From Dermatophagoides farinae (taxonomy: Eukaryota > Arthropoda > Arachnida > Sarcoptiformes > Pyroglyphidae), in the NCBI RefSeq assembly GCF_024713945.1, contig NC_134677.1:4219001-4283000 (forward strand): a stretch of 64,000 nucleotides of DNA, read 5' to 3'. Positions 1-12,331 of this stretch are shown one piece after another. The notes under the pieces were generated by a model. That model was not told the DNA's origin and ran no database searches. It saw nothing but the letters and a program-made list of their open reading frames with translations. Each line of letters begins with the position of its first letter. Position 1 is the first letter of the stretch. A program made the translations under genes and the position numbers.

Positions 1-2688
1 TATCGTATTTTTGTTATCGATAATAATAATGATGATGATGATTATGTATAAATGTCCTATGATAATCATCATTAGAAGAAAAAAAAATAAGATCAAAACA
101 AGAATTCCAACACCACCAAATAGCAAACTAGTTTTTTTTGTTGTTGCTTACATCAAGATAAAATAATAAATGAACAAAAAGGGTCGAATAGTTGTATTGT
201 TTACGTACGATGTAGAAGAATAGAAAAAAAATCCCAGAACAATAATGATTGCTGTCCGAAAAAAGGGTCGAATGGGTAAAATTAACCTCAATTAACAATC
301 ATAAATAATAAAAAAAAGGTGAAAAAAACTAAATGTAGTCAAAATGAAGAGAAAAAAGAATTAACAAATAAATGAATATGCTATAATCTGACAAGAATTA
401 TGACCATTTTTGAGGGTAATTGAAAAATGGACACGATCAACAATCAACCATCGACATCATCATCATCATCATCATCATCAAATGTCCTCTTTAAAAAACA
501 ACCACTAAATATCTACCTGTATATTTAGCTATATATATCTACCACATTAGATAAAAATAAAAAAAAATTGATCATTCCAGATCATAAGATTGTTGTTGTT
601 GTTGTTGCCGTAATGACAGAAAGATGATAATATGTAAATTTTCTGAATTTATAATATTTTTTTGCGAGTATAAACAAACAAATAAATGAATCAGAACATC
701 TATATTTCTTTATTCCAACAAATGATCACCGTCACCATCATCATTATTGGTAGTAATATATCTTGTGCGGATTGTTTTGGTCGCCATATGATGATGTTGG
801 TACCATGACTATTGACTATTTTACACAATATTGAATATTTTTCTTTCTGGTCATCAAACGTTTCAGTTTCTTTACCATCATCATGCATATTTTTTTCATT
901 GAGTAAAATTTTGAAAATAAAAATAAAAATAAACAAACAACCTAAGCAAAGTAAAGCAAAGCATCACGATGATCGTTATCATCATCATCATCATGATAAT
1001 ATAGCTAGGTTTTTTTTCATTTTTAACAAAGAATTCTTATTGAAAATTCCGTTTTCAATGAAAAGTTTGTGTTTTTAAATGAAAAATATATAAACAAACA
1101 AACAGACAGACAAATAGACAGACAGATAGACAAATAAACATGAAAAGAATAAATGTAAAGAATTTTTTTCTTATGCTCTACTAAGAAAAATAAATATTTA
1201 CAAGAAGAAGAATAGAAAACGGAAACGGCAGTGTTTGATGGGCCAAGTTATACAATAGAATACTTTCTCTCAAAACAAAATATAACTTATTGAATTGATA
1301 ATAAACCCAAATATTATATTATAATAATTATAATAATCATTCAGACATTGATATTGTTGAATAACATGAAGCAAAGAAAAAAAAATCTTATCGAAACAAA
1401 AACTTTCATTTTTTTTCTACCAAGAATGATGAAAAACGTGGATAGTTTCAGTTGTTACACACAACAACAACAACAACGAAAAAAATTCGGGCTAAATTTG
1501 GACAAAACAAATGCTGCTAAATCCTTTCACATACAAATGGATTTCAAGAGATTGCTTCCTACTTGATTTTTCTTTTTTCTTTTCATTAAACCATTCTAAA
1601 ATATCCAATTTTATTTTTTTATTTTACAGCAAATCTTAACCAAAGTAAAAAAAAAATATGTGTTCATCATGTTGGTGATTTTTTTTTTATTAGCAAACAT
1701 TTTTTTTATATTTCGGATTTATATTGTCATTCTTAAATTTGAACCCAAAATAATTATTACATTAATCATTGTAAGAATGATGATTGAAACTCTGATTTAA
1801 ACCGATATCATTTTTTTTCATTAGATCTTTTGATCCAAGACAACAACAACAAAAAAAATAAAAGAAAAGATAAAATTCAATCTAATGATTGACTGATCAA
1901 CTGATTGATAAATGATGATCAAAACAAAAAAAAAATTTTATCAATGATTGGATGACCATAATTGAAATCCAAATAACAAAACCGATTGATCAAAAAAAAA
2001 ATTCCATGATATCACTGATGATGAATTAACCATAAAACACGATACAGGAAATTCCACATTTTTGTTTGACGTTTTTTTTTGTTTTTTTGCGTGTTTTGAG
2101 GTCAACAAGGAAATGAGGCTATACATTGAAACGAATAAGCAATATTCATATGTGTTCATTAGGTACCGTTATTTTCAAATTCATGATCGATTTATATTCA
2201 TTTATTTATTTATTATTATCAACATTTTTTTCTGGTAGCGGGTATTCTAAAGAAAAAAAAATTTAGTGGTCACGATTCATAAGTTTGAAATGAGTGTTTG
2301 TGTTTGGATAAAAAAAAATATTTTTTTCCCATTATTAAGGGTGAAAAAAAAACATTGAAACAACAATGTAAATTGTTGTAATCAATCTTTGAAAAAGCAA
2401 AAAGATCTTTCTATCCACTCGTAAAATCAAAATGTCTACTTGCTATTTCTTAGATGGTTTTTTTTCATTTGATGATATCAATAGAAACGTGTGTGTTTGT
2501 GTTATTTTTTTTTTTGAAAATCCATTGATATTATGACCACATTTTCATTTTAAAAACCAAATAATTGTTTGTTTAATTTTATGAGTAAAGTATTATATAA
2601 ATGTTTCATTCATCCAATTGATTATATAAACTGAATTTAGGTTAAAAGTAAAATAGGGATTCTTTTCCTTGTTCTGGGATATATATAC
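1..2688. other. Gene-poor AT-rich start of window
   Basis: Poly-A/T, (ATC)n near 460-480, an AAAC/ACAG tetranucleotide patch at about 1090-1140 and GTT repeats near 590-610. Apart from the speculative exon at 745-815, nothing is supportable. Confidence 0.5.
745..815 (-). CDS. Speculative C-terminal exon
   Basis: After GTAAAATAG the minus strand reads SIVMVPTSSYGDQNNPHKIY and then YYQ before a TAA; another frame is also open. The patch is more complex than its surroundings. The pyrimidine tract is weak and phase with 5232-5482 is not satisfied directly. Confidence 0.15.
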
Positions 2689-2731
2689 CATGTTATAGCA
2701 ATAATCAGACAATTTATAACCCCTCCAACAC
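2689..2731 (-). CDS. Speculative downstream exon with hydrophobic segment
   Basis: Acceptor TTTCGAAACAG and donor ATG|GTATAT bound 43 bases whose phase suits the exon ending at 5232. They read VGGVINCLIIAIT, membrane-like. Evidence is limited to sites and phase. Confidence 0.15.
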
Positions 2732-5231
2732 CTGTTTCGAAATGAAGAGATGATGATCATTAATTTTTCGAAACGTGAAAGATACAAATTTTTTTCCACC
2801 TTTCCGATTATCTACACAAGATGATCATAATTCTTTTTTTAAAAATCATCTTTGCGTTCTACATGAATATGAAAGAAAATGGAAATATCGATTTCTTTCA
2901 TCGACAAAGAATTGTTCATATTGGTGTTTTATATATATATTGTTTATGGAATAAAAAATGTTGAGTAGAAATAAACTGTTTTTATCTTTTTTTTTGATGG
3001 TTAATTGTTAATTCTTCCGGATGATATGTAGTTTGTAATGTTTTTTCCATTTACTTCAACCCTCTAACCTAAACAAATAATTTACAGCACAAACAACTAG
3101 GTAACTCAATTCAAAGTGATGTTTGAAATGATCGGATCTCGATATGAACAACCTTGAGGCAATGAAAAGATGCTAAATTAAGTCCTTTAGTTAAAGTTAG
3201 CTTTATGGGACATTGAAAAGAAAATCCAAGCAATGAAGACCAAAAATAATAATAATAAATGATTAGTAATCATAGCCCGTTCAATTTAAGAATGGAAAAT
3301 AATTTATTCTGATGATGGCTGGATTCAGCAAATTAATAAATTCATATCAAAATGAAATGACCATAAGATGGCGCGCATATCAGGCAACCAGAATAAAAAA
3401 AATCGATAAATTATTTAATTTTTCTACTTTTTCTTGACAAGACAATAATGATGATGATGACGATGATGAAATAAACAAGAAATAACAACAACAACAACAA
3501 CGAAAAATATTGAATATAAAGACAAGATATGCAAATTATAATGAGTATATTCTATCTAAAAATAGATTGAAGATCGAGATTATTTATCAGAACACAAACA
3601 AACTTTGCATATATAACAATTCATTGGAAAAATTCATTGGGCGATTTTATTTTTATATGAAAAAAAATTGAAATGAATGAAAAAAAAAACATTTCATAAT
3701 CATTCTAAATAATAATATTATAAATGGCGCGGACCAAAACAACAACAAATGACATACACACAAAACACACACCTAAACATTCACCAGAACAATAGATGGG
3801 GAAAATATTGAATCTTATACACAGACACACTCGATTTGAAGGACGACATGTGGACCCCAATCATTAAATGATGACAATAGATATATAAACATGATCATCA
3901 TCATCATCATTATCAACATAACTGTTGTCATTGTCATAAGAATTTGTTACAATTATTATTACCGTAAAATCGCGACCATAAGACGAATCTTATACAAAAA
4001 AAAATGTTGAAAAATAGTCTTTTACCTTATGGAAAAAATGCCTGCGTATTATATTCTAATATTGCGTCTTGTAGTCGCGATTTTATGGTATATTCTAAAT
4101 AAAAACAAATATAAGCTAAGCGCCATGATGATGAATGATGAGTCAAAAAAAAAGAAAAAGAAAAATGGGTGCGTTACGCTTTGTTGTTCATATGGATATT
4201 TTTAGTCAAATAAACGAAATAGATTAGATTTGCATGTTTAACAAGAATAATATTCAAATTCTATATTTATATAAAATAATAATAATAATTATCTTGTGTA
4301 ATAAATAGATAGACAACATATCGATTTGTTTTGAAATAGGATCGATAGCCTTCAGATAATTGACATTATATAATAATAATAATAATAATTGGGAAATTGT
4401 CATTGTATATTCAATGACAAAATTCAAATTTTGATTAATTTAAAAACTTTGGTTATTCAACAAAAAAAAACAACAACATTTTCTTCATTTATTTACTTGT
4501 TTGATATATGTATTATGATGTGATATATTAAAAAAAAAATCAGATCCAAACCAATCGATTGCCATAGTTGCCAATGTCGGGCAACCAGCAGAAAAAATCA
4601 ATACATCGGATCGGATAAATATATAAAGGATTAATAACAAAAAAAAATCTACAAACACAAAATAAACATTGTTAGTTTCACTATATATATTATTATATAT
4701 CGATACAAGAAATATTTTTTTCCGAACAAAATAAAAATTGGATTTCCATGGCAAATATGAAAAAAAAATCATTGCTGAGATATTAAATTAAAAATAACGG
4801 AATGTTTGTTACTTTATTTTGGGAAACGAAAAATGAAAATCTAACCAAAAATATCCATCAATCAATAAATGATGATGTCGAATGCAATATTGTAGACATT
4901 ATTATTCCTTGTAATGTAATCAATGTGCTTCTGGCAAAAACAACATTTTCAAACATATATAAATTTAAAGAAGAAAAAAAATTGTGACGATCAAAGAAAA
5001 TGATGCTGACAATGTTGAAAAAGTGAAAAAAAATGTCAGCTGTGAATGTTGTAGAAAGAATTTATGTTTTTTTTCTGGGAAAAAAATTTTCTCAAAAACG
5101 ATTGAAACCATATCATAAGAATATCGATATTTTCTTATCATTCGATCAAAAAAAAACAACTTAATGCATAATAGTGTAATAATTCTTTCTCTTTTCGTAA
5201 ATACACTCTAAATTCATAAAGAATTCCTTAC
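2732..5231. other. Non-coding stretch carrying a small inverted-repeat element
   Basis: AT-rich DNA with (AAC)n, (GAT)n and CA repeats plus the 127 bp element at 3962-4088. Longer open frames here, such as around 4485-4770 minus, are hydrophobic chance translations of T-rich DNA without splice support. Confidence 0.5.
3962..4088. mobile_element. MITE-like element, family A copy 1
   Basis: Flanked by TA on both sides. Left end CCGTAAAATCGCGACCATAA and the complement of the right end, CCATAAAATCGCGACTACAA, match at most positions. It is 127 bp with no coding capacity. It shares ends with 17634-17767 and 52130-52160. TA target and terminal inverted repeats suggest a non-autonomous Tc1/mariner/pogo-type element. 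Confidence 0.75.
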
Positions 5232-5482
5232 GGATTGATAACAAGATTGCTGGCAGACTAGGCCGACGAGATCCGGATGAAAATTTTACTGATGATGATG
5301 ATGATGTAGGTAATTGAATAAGATGTTTGATTTGCCCGGTAATGTCTTGACTTCTTCGTCGACATGTTGCCAAAAATGAGGACGACGAAGATGATGATGA
5401 TGAGACATTAGGACGAAAATGATATGAATATGATGATGGCATTCCATGTATATTATTCGATGCAACGACGGCAGCTTGTTCG
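5232..5482 (-). CDS. Ser-rich exon with RRRS/RRPS motifs of the unidentified gene
   Basis: The acceptor is the first AG (ATAAG, 5484-5483) after a very long AG-free pyrimidine-rich stretch. The donor is ATC C|GTAAGG at 5231. It reads EQAAVVASNNIHGMPSSYSY, a nine-Ser run, ATCRRRSQDITGQIKHLIQL and SSGSRRPSLPAILLSIR. The spacing of RRRS and RRPSLP recalls the regulatory region of PDE3-type phosphodiesterases, but with no catalytic domain visible this is only a hint. It ends in phase 1; the next exon is not identified with confidence. Confidence 0.5.
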
Positions 5483-7598
5483 CTTATAAAATTGTTCACA
5501 ACCGGAGAAAACATTTGTGATGATTGAATGAAATGAGTGAACACAAAAAGGAGGAATACAAGATGAAAAAAGATGAAAAATTGACAAAAGCCGAATAGAT
5601 GAATCCAAACCAAAATCAACAAATTTAAGATTATATTATAATGATGATCATCAATGGCAATTGATCGATATTATTCGATCGTGTTTTCGTCAATGCAGCA
5701 TTATAAATGGAAACAAAACAAAAAAATTATTGATGCATTGATATAATTCTTTTATGCCATAATATAATCGTCATCTTTATTATTGTTTTCATTATTGAAT
5801 ATCATAAATCATGTATGGAACAGATAAGATTTGGTCACATATGAAACATACTCATATTTTTTAAGAGTACAGGAATCCTCAATTAATAAATGTGACAAAT
5901 ACATATTACACACACACACACACGCAAACATCAGGAAAAAAGGATGATGACGATGAAACTGAAATCAAATATTATTTAATAAATATAAAAAAAATTCAAT
6001 CATAACACATTATTATCGATACATCATCATCGACATTGAAATATGGAAAAATTCTTTTTATGCACAAGTGTGTGGTTGTAAATAATACCAATGTATAGCC
6101 ATTGTTGTTATTATTAATGTTGTTACCATAGAAGTGGTTTGTGTATGTGTGTGTGTGTGTGTGTGTGTGCGTAAACCATAATTGCCATCTCAATCATCAG
6201 AGAATAAATCAAACAAATAAACAAAAAAAAAATGAGAATTGGATTTCCATACAATCTCGAGATATGCAACAATCAGTCAGATGAACAAAAAAAAATCATT
6301 TATTTATAATAATAAGTACAAACAATCACCTTAACAACAACAAAAAAAGAGAGAAAAACAGCACCCATTCGTTGGTCACACACGGTCACCAATGAGGGTT
6401 TTGATTTAAATGGAAAAAACAGAATTTAATATAGAAAAAAAAATTTCTTGCTGATTCAAAGACAGGTGTACATAATAGGAATGAATGATGATGGTTTATG
6501 AGATTTTTATGAAATAAAACTTGTACATGTGATTAATCAATGGAAAAATAAATTTCATATAATAAAAAAGACATGATTACACACACACATAGAAATATAA
6601 TTATAAACGGGATGTTTATTATTGATTATTATATATTGATCCACATTGATCAAATAGGAAACAAGTTCGGATCAATGTAAAAATAAAACAACAACAACAA
6701 CAACAACAGCTTCATCCACCAAGATCAACAAAACCGACACAACAGACATACAAACACACAAAAAGACATTGAATAGCCAATCTAAAATTACTGTGTATTA
6801 CTGTATTATTATAAATTCAACTAAAATAGTGAAAACGGAAATCCAATCGGTTTTTTTTCTCTTAACATCATCAACATCGTCATTATTATTATTGGGATAA
6901 ATATGAATGGCTCAAAAAAAATGAAAAAATCCAATAATGTGTCAATTAGATTTGATTGAAAAGTTGAAACAACATTGAACATTAACATCAATGATGATGA
7001 TGATGGTAATGATGATGACGACGATGTTCAATGTCGAATGCACGCACGAATAATAATAATAATAATAATGTTGGAAATACATAACCCAAAAGGTTCTGAT
7101 ATCTATTTATTTAATATATAATAGATTCATTCATTCAATCAATCAATTCAAATAATATTTGGTATTCAAACATCATTATTATTAAGCAATATATAAATTA
7201 AGATTAATTTCAAATGACATTTGTTTAGCAGTCGTCTTAAGTTTGTCAAAATGAAAAGTTCGTAACTTGTACTATAACTATTCTATTATTTCTCGTAATC
7301 ATCATCGTGAATAGTATGTTGAAACCGAAAAAAAAATTTCTAAATGTCAACGATACAAATGATTTTTTGAAAATTGTTTGAAAATTCTTTGCTTTCATCC
7401 ACCATCTAATTCATGTTGTGTGTTTTTAGTATATAACATTATATTATGATTATTACCATTAACGACAAAACATGGTACCGGAAAAAAATAACATGAAAAT
7501 GCAAAAAAAACTTGAATCGATTTCTTTTTTTTAACGACAAGAAGACAAAAAAGAAATAACCAAAAAAAAATCATTACTAAATGTCTAGATCTCTTTAC

Positions 7599-8047
7599 TT
7601 ACTCATTGCACATGATGAACATGATTCAAATGAACATGTAGATTCGGAATCAGATTCTGATGATGATGATGTAGAATCCGAATCCAGAATATCATCATGA
7701 TATTTTGATTCATTTGGATCGATCATCACTATTTGTGAACTACGGCGCCATCTAAACGGGCTTAGTGAACGTCGTATAAATGACGAACCGGGAACATGTA
7801 CGGATGAAAATGTGAATAATGAATGACGATTTTGTGATGATTTTTTTGTACAACGACGACGACGACGATGGTGATGGTGATGATGATGATGATGATGATG
7901 ATGACGTCGTACAACAATATTATGATCATCATCAAGATTAACATTATCAATATCATCAATATTATTATTATCATCAATAAATTCCGTTATATTGACCTTT
8001 GGTATCAAACAAGTTTGACCATTCATGTTGGTAAAAAGCATGGTCAT
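7599..8047 (-). CDS. Exon with possible alternative start, His- and Ser-rich, of the unidentified gene
   Basis: The minus-strand frame begins at ATG 8047 with an in-frame TAA just upstream and no good acceptor nearby. It may therefore be an alternative first coding exon. It reads MTMLFTNMNGQTCLIPKVNI, an Asp/Asn stretch, 12 consecutive His, RRRRR, then VHVPGSSFIRRSLSPFRWRR and an acidic Ser-rich end. RRSLSP and RRSSQ are kinase- or 14-3-3-type motifs. The end (GAGTAAGTAAAG) offers two donors 4 bases apart; only the downstream one (exon end 7599) keeps the next exon in frame. Confidence 0.5.
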
Positions 8048-8501
8048 TTAGATTTTTTCAATAATCACATAATAATAACAATGAAAATGAAAACTAGATA
8101 CAAACACTAACAAAAAAAACAATCAATTTAAATTGAGTGAATGAATGAATGAATGAATATCATAAATATAGGGATTGTTGGTGTAACACCGAAAAACAAA
8201 AACAAAATGACGTTGCGTTGTAATCACGATAATCATCGAGTATATAAAATATGAACTAACAATTAAAAAAGCGCAATGAAAAAAAATATCCTTCAAAAAA
8301 AAAATCATAGCAGCGGAAACAATTTTTGAAAAAATTATAATTTCTTCTTTTTGTAATCATCCACACACACATTTACATAAAGAGATAGAGAGAGAGAGAA
8401 TGTGATCAGCTTCACATACTCATCATCATCATCATCATTATTTTAATTTTGTTAGCTTTAAAATTGGAAATGAGTGAATGAAAAAAAAAAATTTTTTTAA
8501 C

Positions 8502-8597
8502 CAGCCAAAATTATAATGACGTCCATCCGGTAGCTTATTCAATTCTCCATATGGCCTGTAGTTGCTGATTGTTGTTCTTCGCTGTGGATAATCATTA
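8502..8597 (-). CDS. Possible exon of the unidentified gene
   Basis: Acceptor GATTTTCAG is good. The frame reads NDYPQRRTTISNYRPYGELN and then KLPDGRHYNFGW, with balanced composition. The donor GTTAAA is weak. The frame joins the preceding exon only if that exon uses its downstream tandem donor. On the plus strand the same segment has a strong acceptor-like TTTTTTTAACCAG, so strand is not certain. Confidence 0.3.
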
Positions 8598-9175
8598 CTG
8601 AAAATCCATAGCAAAAAAAACATGAAATAAAAAGTGAAACCGAAATGAGTTCATTGTGTGAAAGAATCTTAACCCGCAAATCTTTTGATTCTTAGAAAAC
8701 ATCAACAAAAAAAAATAATCAAAACAACATACATCTCAACTATAGTTCCTTGTCCTTAATAAACAGGGTTGTTGTTTTTTTTCCGTTATTTTTTTTCTTT
8801 GTTTAGTTTCAGATACGTGGTTATGTTATAAGTTTGTTATATCGCGTCATTGATCGTATAGCAATCACCCATGTGGTTGTTGTTGTTGTTGTTTTCAGTA
8901 AATTATAAGATCAACTTTCAGTATAATGATGTTCATTACATCCGTTTTTAATTATAATGTTGCCAAATGAAATAAATTTCACATATTCAAGAATCAGATC
9001 AGAAAAAAAAATAAAACAGACATCATCAGTCATTGATATATTTATATCATTATTCTATTTACCAGACTGAAAAATTTCATACAGATCAGATTTTTTTTTT
9101 ACATACGCCTATTATATCTATAATAATAGAATCATCAATTTTGATTTTCAAGTATCGAAACGAAACAAAAATGAA

Positions 9176-9180
<5 letters not shown>

Positions 9181-9210
<30 letters not shown>
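9181..9210. repeat. (GT)15 microsatellite
   Basis: Thirty bases of perfect GT, in the intron just downstream of the 9282-9837 exon. Confidence 0.95.
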
Positions 9211-9214
<4 letters not shown>

Positions 9215-9281
9215 CACTTTCAAGCATCATGTACGCATTGTAAAAAATGAACAAAAACAAAATAATTTTACTACTACTTAC

Positions 9282-9837
9282 GACCACTTGAAGATTGTTG
9301 TTGTTGTGTTTGATAAACAGATGATGAAGTTGATGTTGATGATGAAGATTTTTTAAGAATTTCATGTTGGTGTTGTTGTTGTTGTTGTTGTTGATTTTTA
9401 TCATCATCATTATTCAAACTACTTTGATGTCGTAACGGAACACGACGATAAGGTATTGGAGGACCATTCGGAATATGTGGTATAATGGCACGAGAATTTC
9501 TTGCTGTTGTTGTTGTTGTCGCTGTATTTGTTTTATGTGATGATGATGATGATGAAGGCGATGATTGCTTTATTTGCAGTGAAAGTGTTACAGGTATATT
9601 ATGATTTAATTCATTCATTGCAATATCATTTTCAGCTATTGAACGACGAAATAAATGTCGTGTTTTACTATGATTGGAATTATTTTGATTTGATCCAGAT
9701 CTAGTTAATTTACTACCAGCATTTGAATGAACAGTGATTTCATTGGATTCAGGTCGTTGTTGTTGTTGTTGTTGTTGTTCTTTTGAATGATGTTGATTAC
9801 CTCCTGTACTAATAATTGATGATGATGACAATGATTC
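9282..9837 (-). CDS. Main low-complexity exon of the unidentified gene
   Basis: An excellent acceptor (TTTTTTTTCTTTCAG) at 9838-9839 opens in phase 0, matching the phase-0 end of the 12064-12331 exon. The exon starts ESLSSSSIISTGGN and contains poly-Gln and poly-Ser tracts. It includes conserved-looking islands LTRSGSNQNNSNHSKTRHLF, RRSIAENDIAMNELN and IPHIPNGPPIPYRRVPLRHQ. It ends GGT C|GTAAGT. A second donor lies 4 bases downstream in the same motif (GTAA|GTAG). Its clean splice sites make it one of the most secure exons of this gene. No domain is recognised. Confidence 0.65.
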
Positions 9838-12063
9838 CTGAAAGAAAAAAAATGGTACAGATTAATCATTATGGATCAATAAATTCCAGGTCAAAATGTT
9901 CAATTATTTATTGGGCGTTTTTTCTTCCATCGATCCATTATCAAGTTCAACTGAATTAACTAGGAAAATGTCAACAAAAAAAACGATAATGCTAAGCAAT
10001 AAGAGATCATCAGAACTATACAAGAGATCAAAGTGGGTGTGAAAAATAAAAATAAAAATACAAATGTCAACCATTGTTTTCTGTATGTTCACACCATTAT
10101 TTGCTTTTTTTTATTCATCAATGTCACCATTATAAATTGATAGAAAATTTTACATATAAACAAGTTTCACATTCGTTTGATTTCACACCTCTTTTGATAA
10201 TGATGAGAAAAATAAGGTCGAAAAAATTTTTGCTTCTTTACAGCAATATCTTTTTTGTTCTTGTTTGTGATTTGATCATCGTCATTAGAGTAACGGATAA
10301 TAAAACATCCATAGAATATTATTTGCTGACAATGCTAAATGCTATTATCGTTAACCCAGAATCGTTGTATGAAAAAATCTCCATAGTAATCAATTATTGA
10401 ATATTGGATACTTTATGGCTAGTCATCAATCTTTTAATCAAAATTTTTTCACATACTGACATTGCTGCAAAGAGATTTTAATCCAGTTATTTGTATTTAT
10501 ATGAAAGGGAAAGAGACATTTTCATATTCATAAAAATCATGTTAACTATAAGATTAATGATTCATGACAGAAACAAATTATATAGAATTACAAAAAACTA
10601 ATTGAACTAACCGTTATTTGAAAGAATAAAATTTACAAAAAGAAATGCATCGATAACATAACTACAACACTTCAATGTTTCATTATTATATATTAATTAA
10701 ATCTATACAAACAAAATCAAAAACAAAGAAACGAAATAAAAAAAAATAAGCCAAAGAATTTATCATTATACATGTTCAAAAGCACCAAAATATTAATAAT
10801 TTTTTTTCCTGAAAATAGATTATACCTGACCCATCTGAATAGTTGTCATCATGGCCATAATTCATAGATTACACCATATGTAGTTTGACATTTTTCATTT
10901 TATTTATACCAATAAAAAACTCAGATGATCAGACATAATCCTATAAAAGTTACACCTTTTTTTCATATTTGAATAGAAATTTTTTTTCATTTTTTTTATG
11001 AAAACATGAAAAACCGTAATCACATTGGACAATGGACATTACATTGACCTATTGCATGATTTCCGTTTTTTTTATTTTACTAATGTGACATTGGATAGTA
11101 ACGGAATAGAAAATTTTTTTTTGTCCTAGTTATCAGGGATCTTGATCATAATTCATTCATACCGATATGATTGATTTATTCAGCTAGAATAAAGTCAAAT
11201 GTTAATGGAAACCGTATTCATCCAGGCTGGTATTTATAACTAGAAATTAATTCTTTCATCAACATATGGAAGTAAAAAAAAAAGTAATTGTAAATATATT
11301 TAAAACGAAACATACATGCAACGAAAATAGTGAATAGGAAAACGAAAAGGAAAAAATACGGTATGATTTGGAATAATAGAAAAAAAGTATAGAGATAGAG
11401 ATTATATAAATCAAGCTTGATTGGAATGTTCGGAGAATGTGAACTGAATTTCTTTCATCTGAATACATAGATTCAAAAAATTTATGTATATGTGTACAGT
11501 TATATGGTCATATCGGAATAGTTTTATCATTAATGATGATAGATCATTGAGCATATCAATTATTTTATTGTATGACCGGAAAAAGTTCACATAGCCAATA
11601 TTCATTATATAAATGTTCTCTTTTCTTCATGAAATGGACACCATGACAATAATAATATTAGCAACAAAAAAAAAACCAAAATTATACATTACAGGGACCA
11701 AGGTCTTGCAGGTGTGGTGAAGCGGCAAATAAATATTTCACACCTTATATATTCTTATTTTGATGATTCATGACCAAATTTTTTTTTGGTATATGATTTA
11801 AACATATGAATGATGATGTTATCGGTATAGAAAAATAATAAGAATGATATATAGCAATATGAATCAACAGAAAAAAAATATGAAACAAAAACTTATGTCA
11901 TGAATTTATGAGAATTAAAAAAATGAACCACTATCAAATACTAACGGAGTCATGATCTCGTCAAATGAGAAAGAGATGAAAAAAACAATTAAAGATTAGT
12001 CGGTATTCATCTACATATTGGCTGTACATATACAATTAGATAGCGAAAGAGAACTATACTTAC
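9838..12063 (-). other. Intron of the unidentified gene
   Basis: AT-rich with poly-T. An opposite-strand ATG frame at about 10200-10400 (hydrophobic N-terminus) and a GC-richer patch at 11691-11745 are the only notable contents; neither is supported as a gene. Confidence 0.45.
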
Positions 12064-12331
12064 GGAAAAATTAACGATATGAATTTGAAAATCATCACTA
12101 TACTGACCACTATTATCATCACCATCATCTTGGCCACGTTGATTTTCATGATGATGATTGTAAGGCACCAAAAGTGCCGCTAAAGTGGCCTTTTGGCCAT
12201 CAAAACATTGATGATGATGATTATGATTAATCGTTTGTTGATGAATTTTATTATTATTATCGGAATTAAAATTATGATTTGAAACCAACAACGATGTTGT
12301 TGGCGCTAATGTTGAAATAGTTGATGATTCT
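12064..12331 (-). CDS. Low-complexity exon of the unidentified gene
   Basis: The donor is a strong TCC|GTAAGT at 12063, phase 0. The proposed acceptor AAATCCCAG at 12332 fits the phase of the 15838-15887 exon. The exon reads ESSTISTLAPTTSLLVSN, then Asn/His-rich sequence, DGQKATLAALLVPYNHHHEN and an acidic end. The frame stays open upstream of the acceptor to about 12460 (KLKFSDLFDWCIKRTQIWRE), but no AG there yields a frame without stops. The 5' boundary is therefore uncertain. Confidence 0.45.

Noticed and set aside
4485-4772. Minus-strand hydrophobic frame
   Set aside because: Composition is that of poly-T/A DNA, and no splice signals or start context support it.
8041-8300. Possible CRISPR-like or tandem ATGA repeats
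   Set aside because: They are simple (GAAT)n repeats without unique spacers, and the DNA is eukaryotic.
10201-10400. Plus-strand ATG frame with a hydrophobic N-terminus
   Set aside because: Lies in an intron of the opposite-strand gene, is Ile/Leu/Phe-rich as expected by chance, and has no conserved features.
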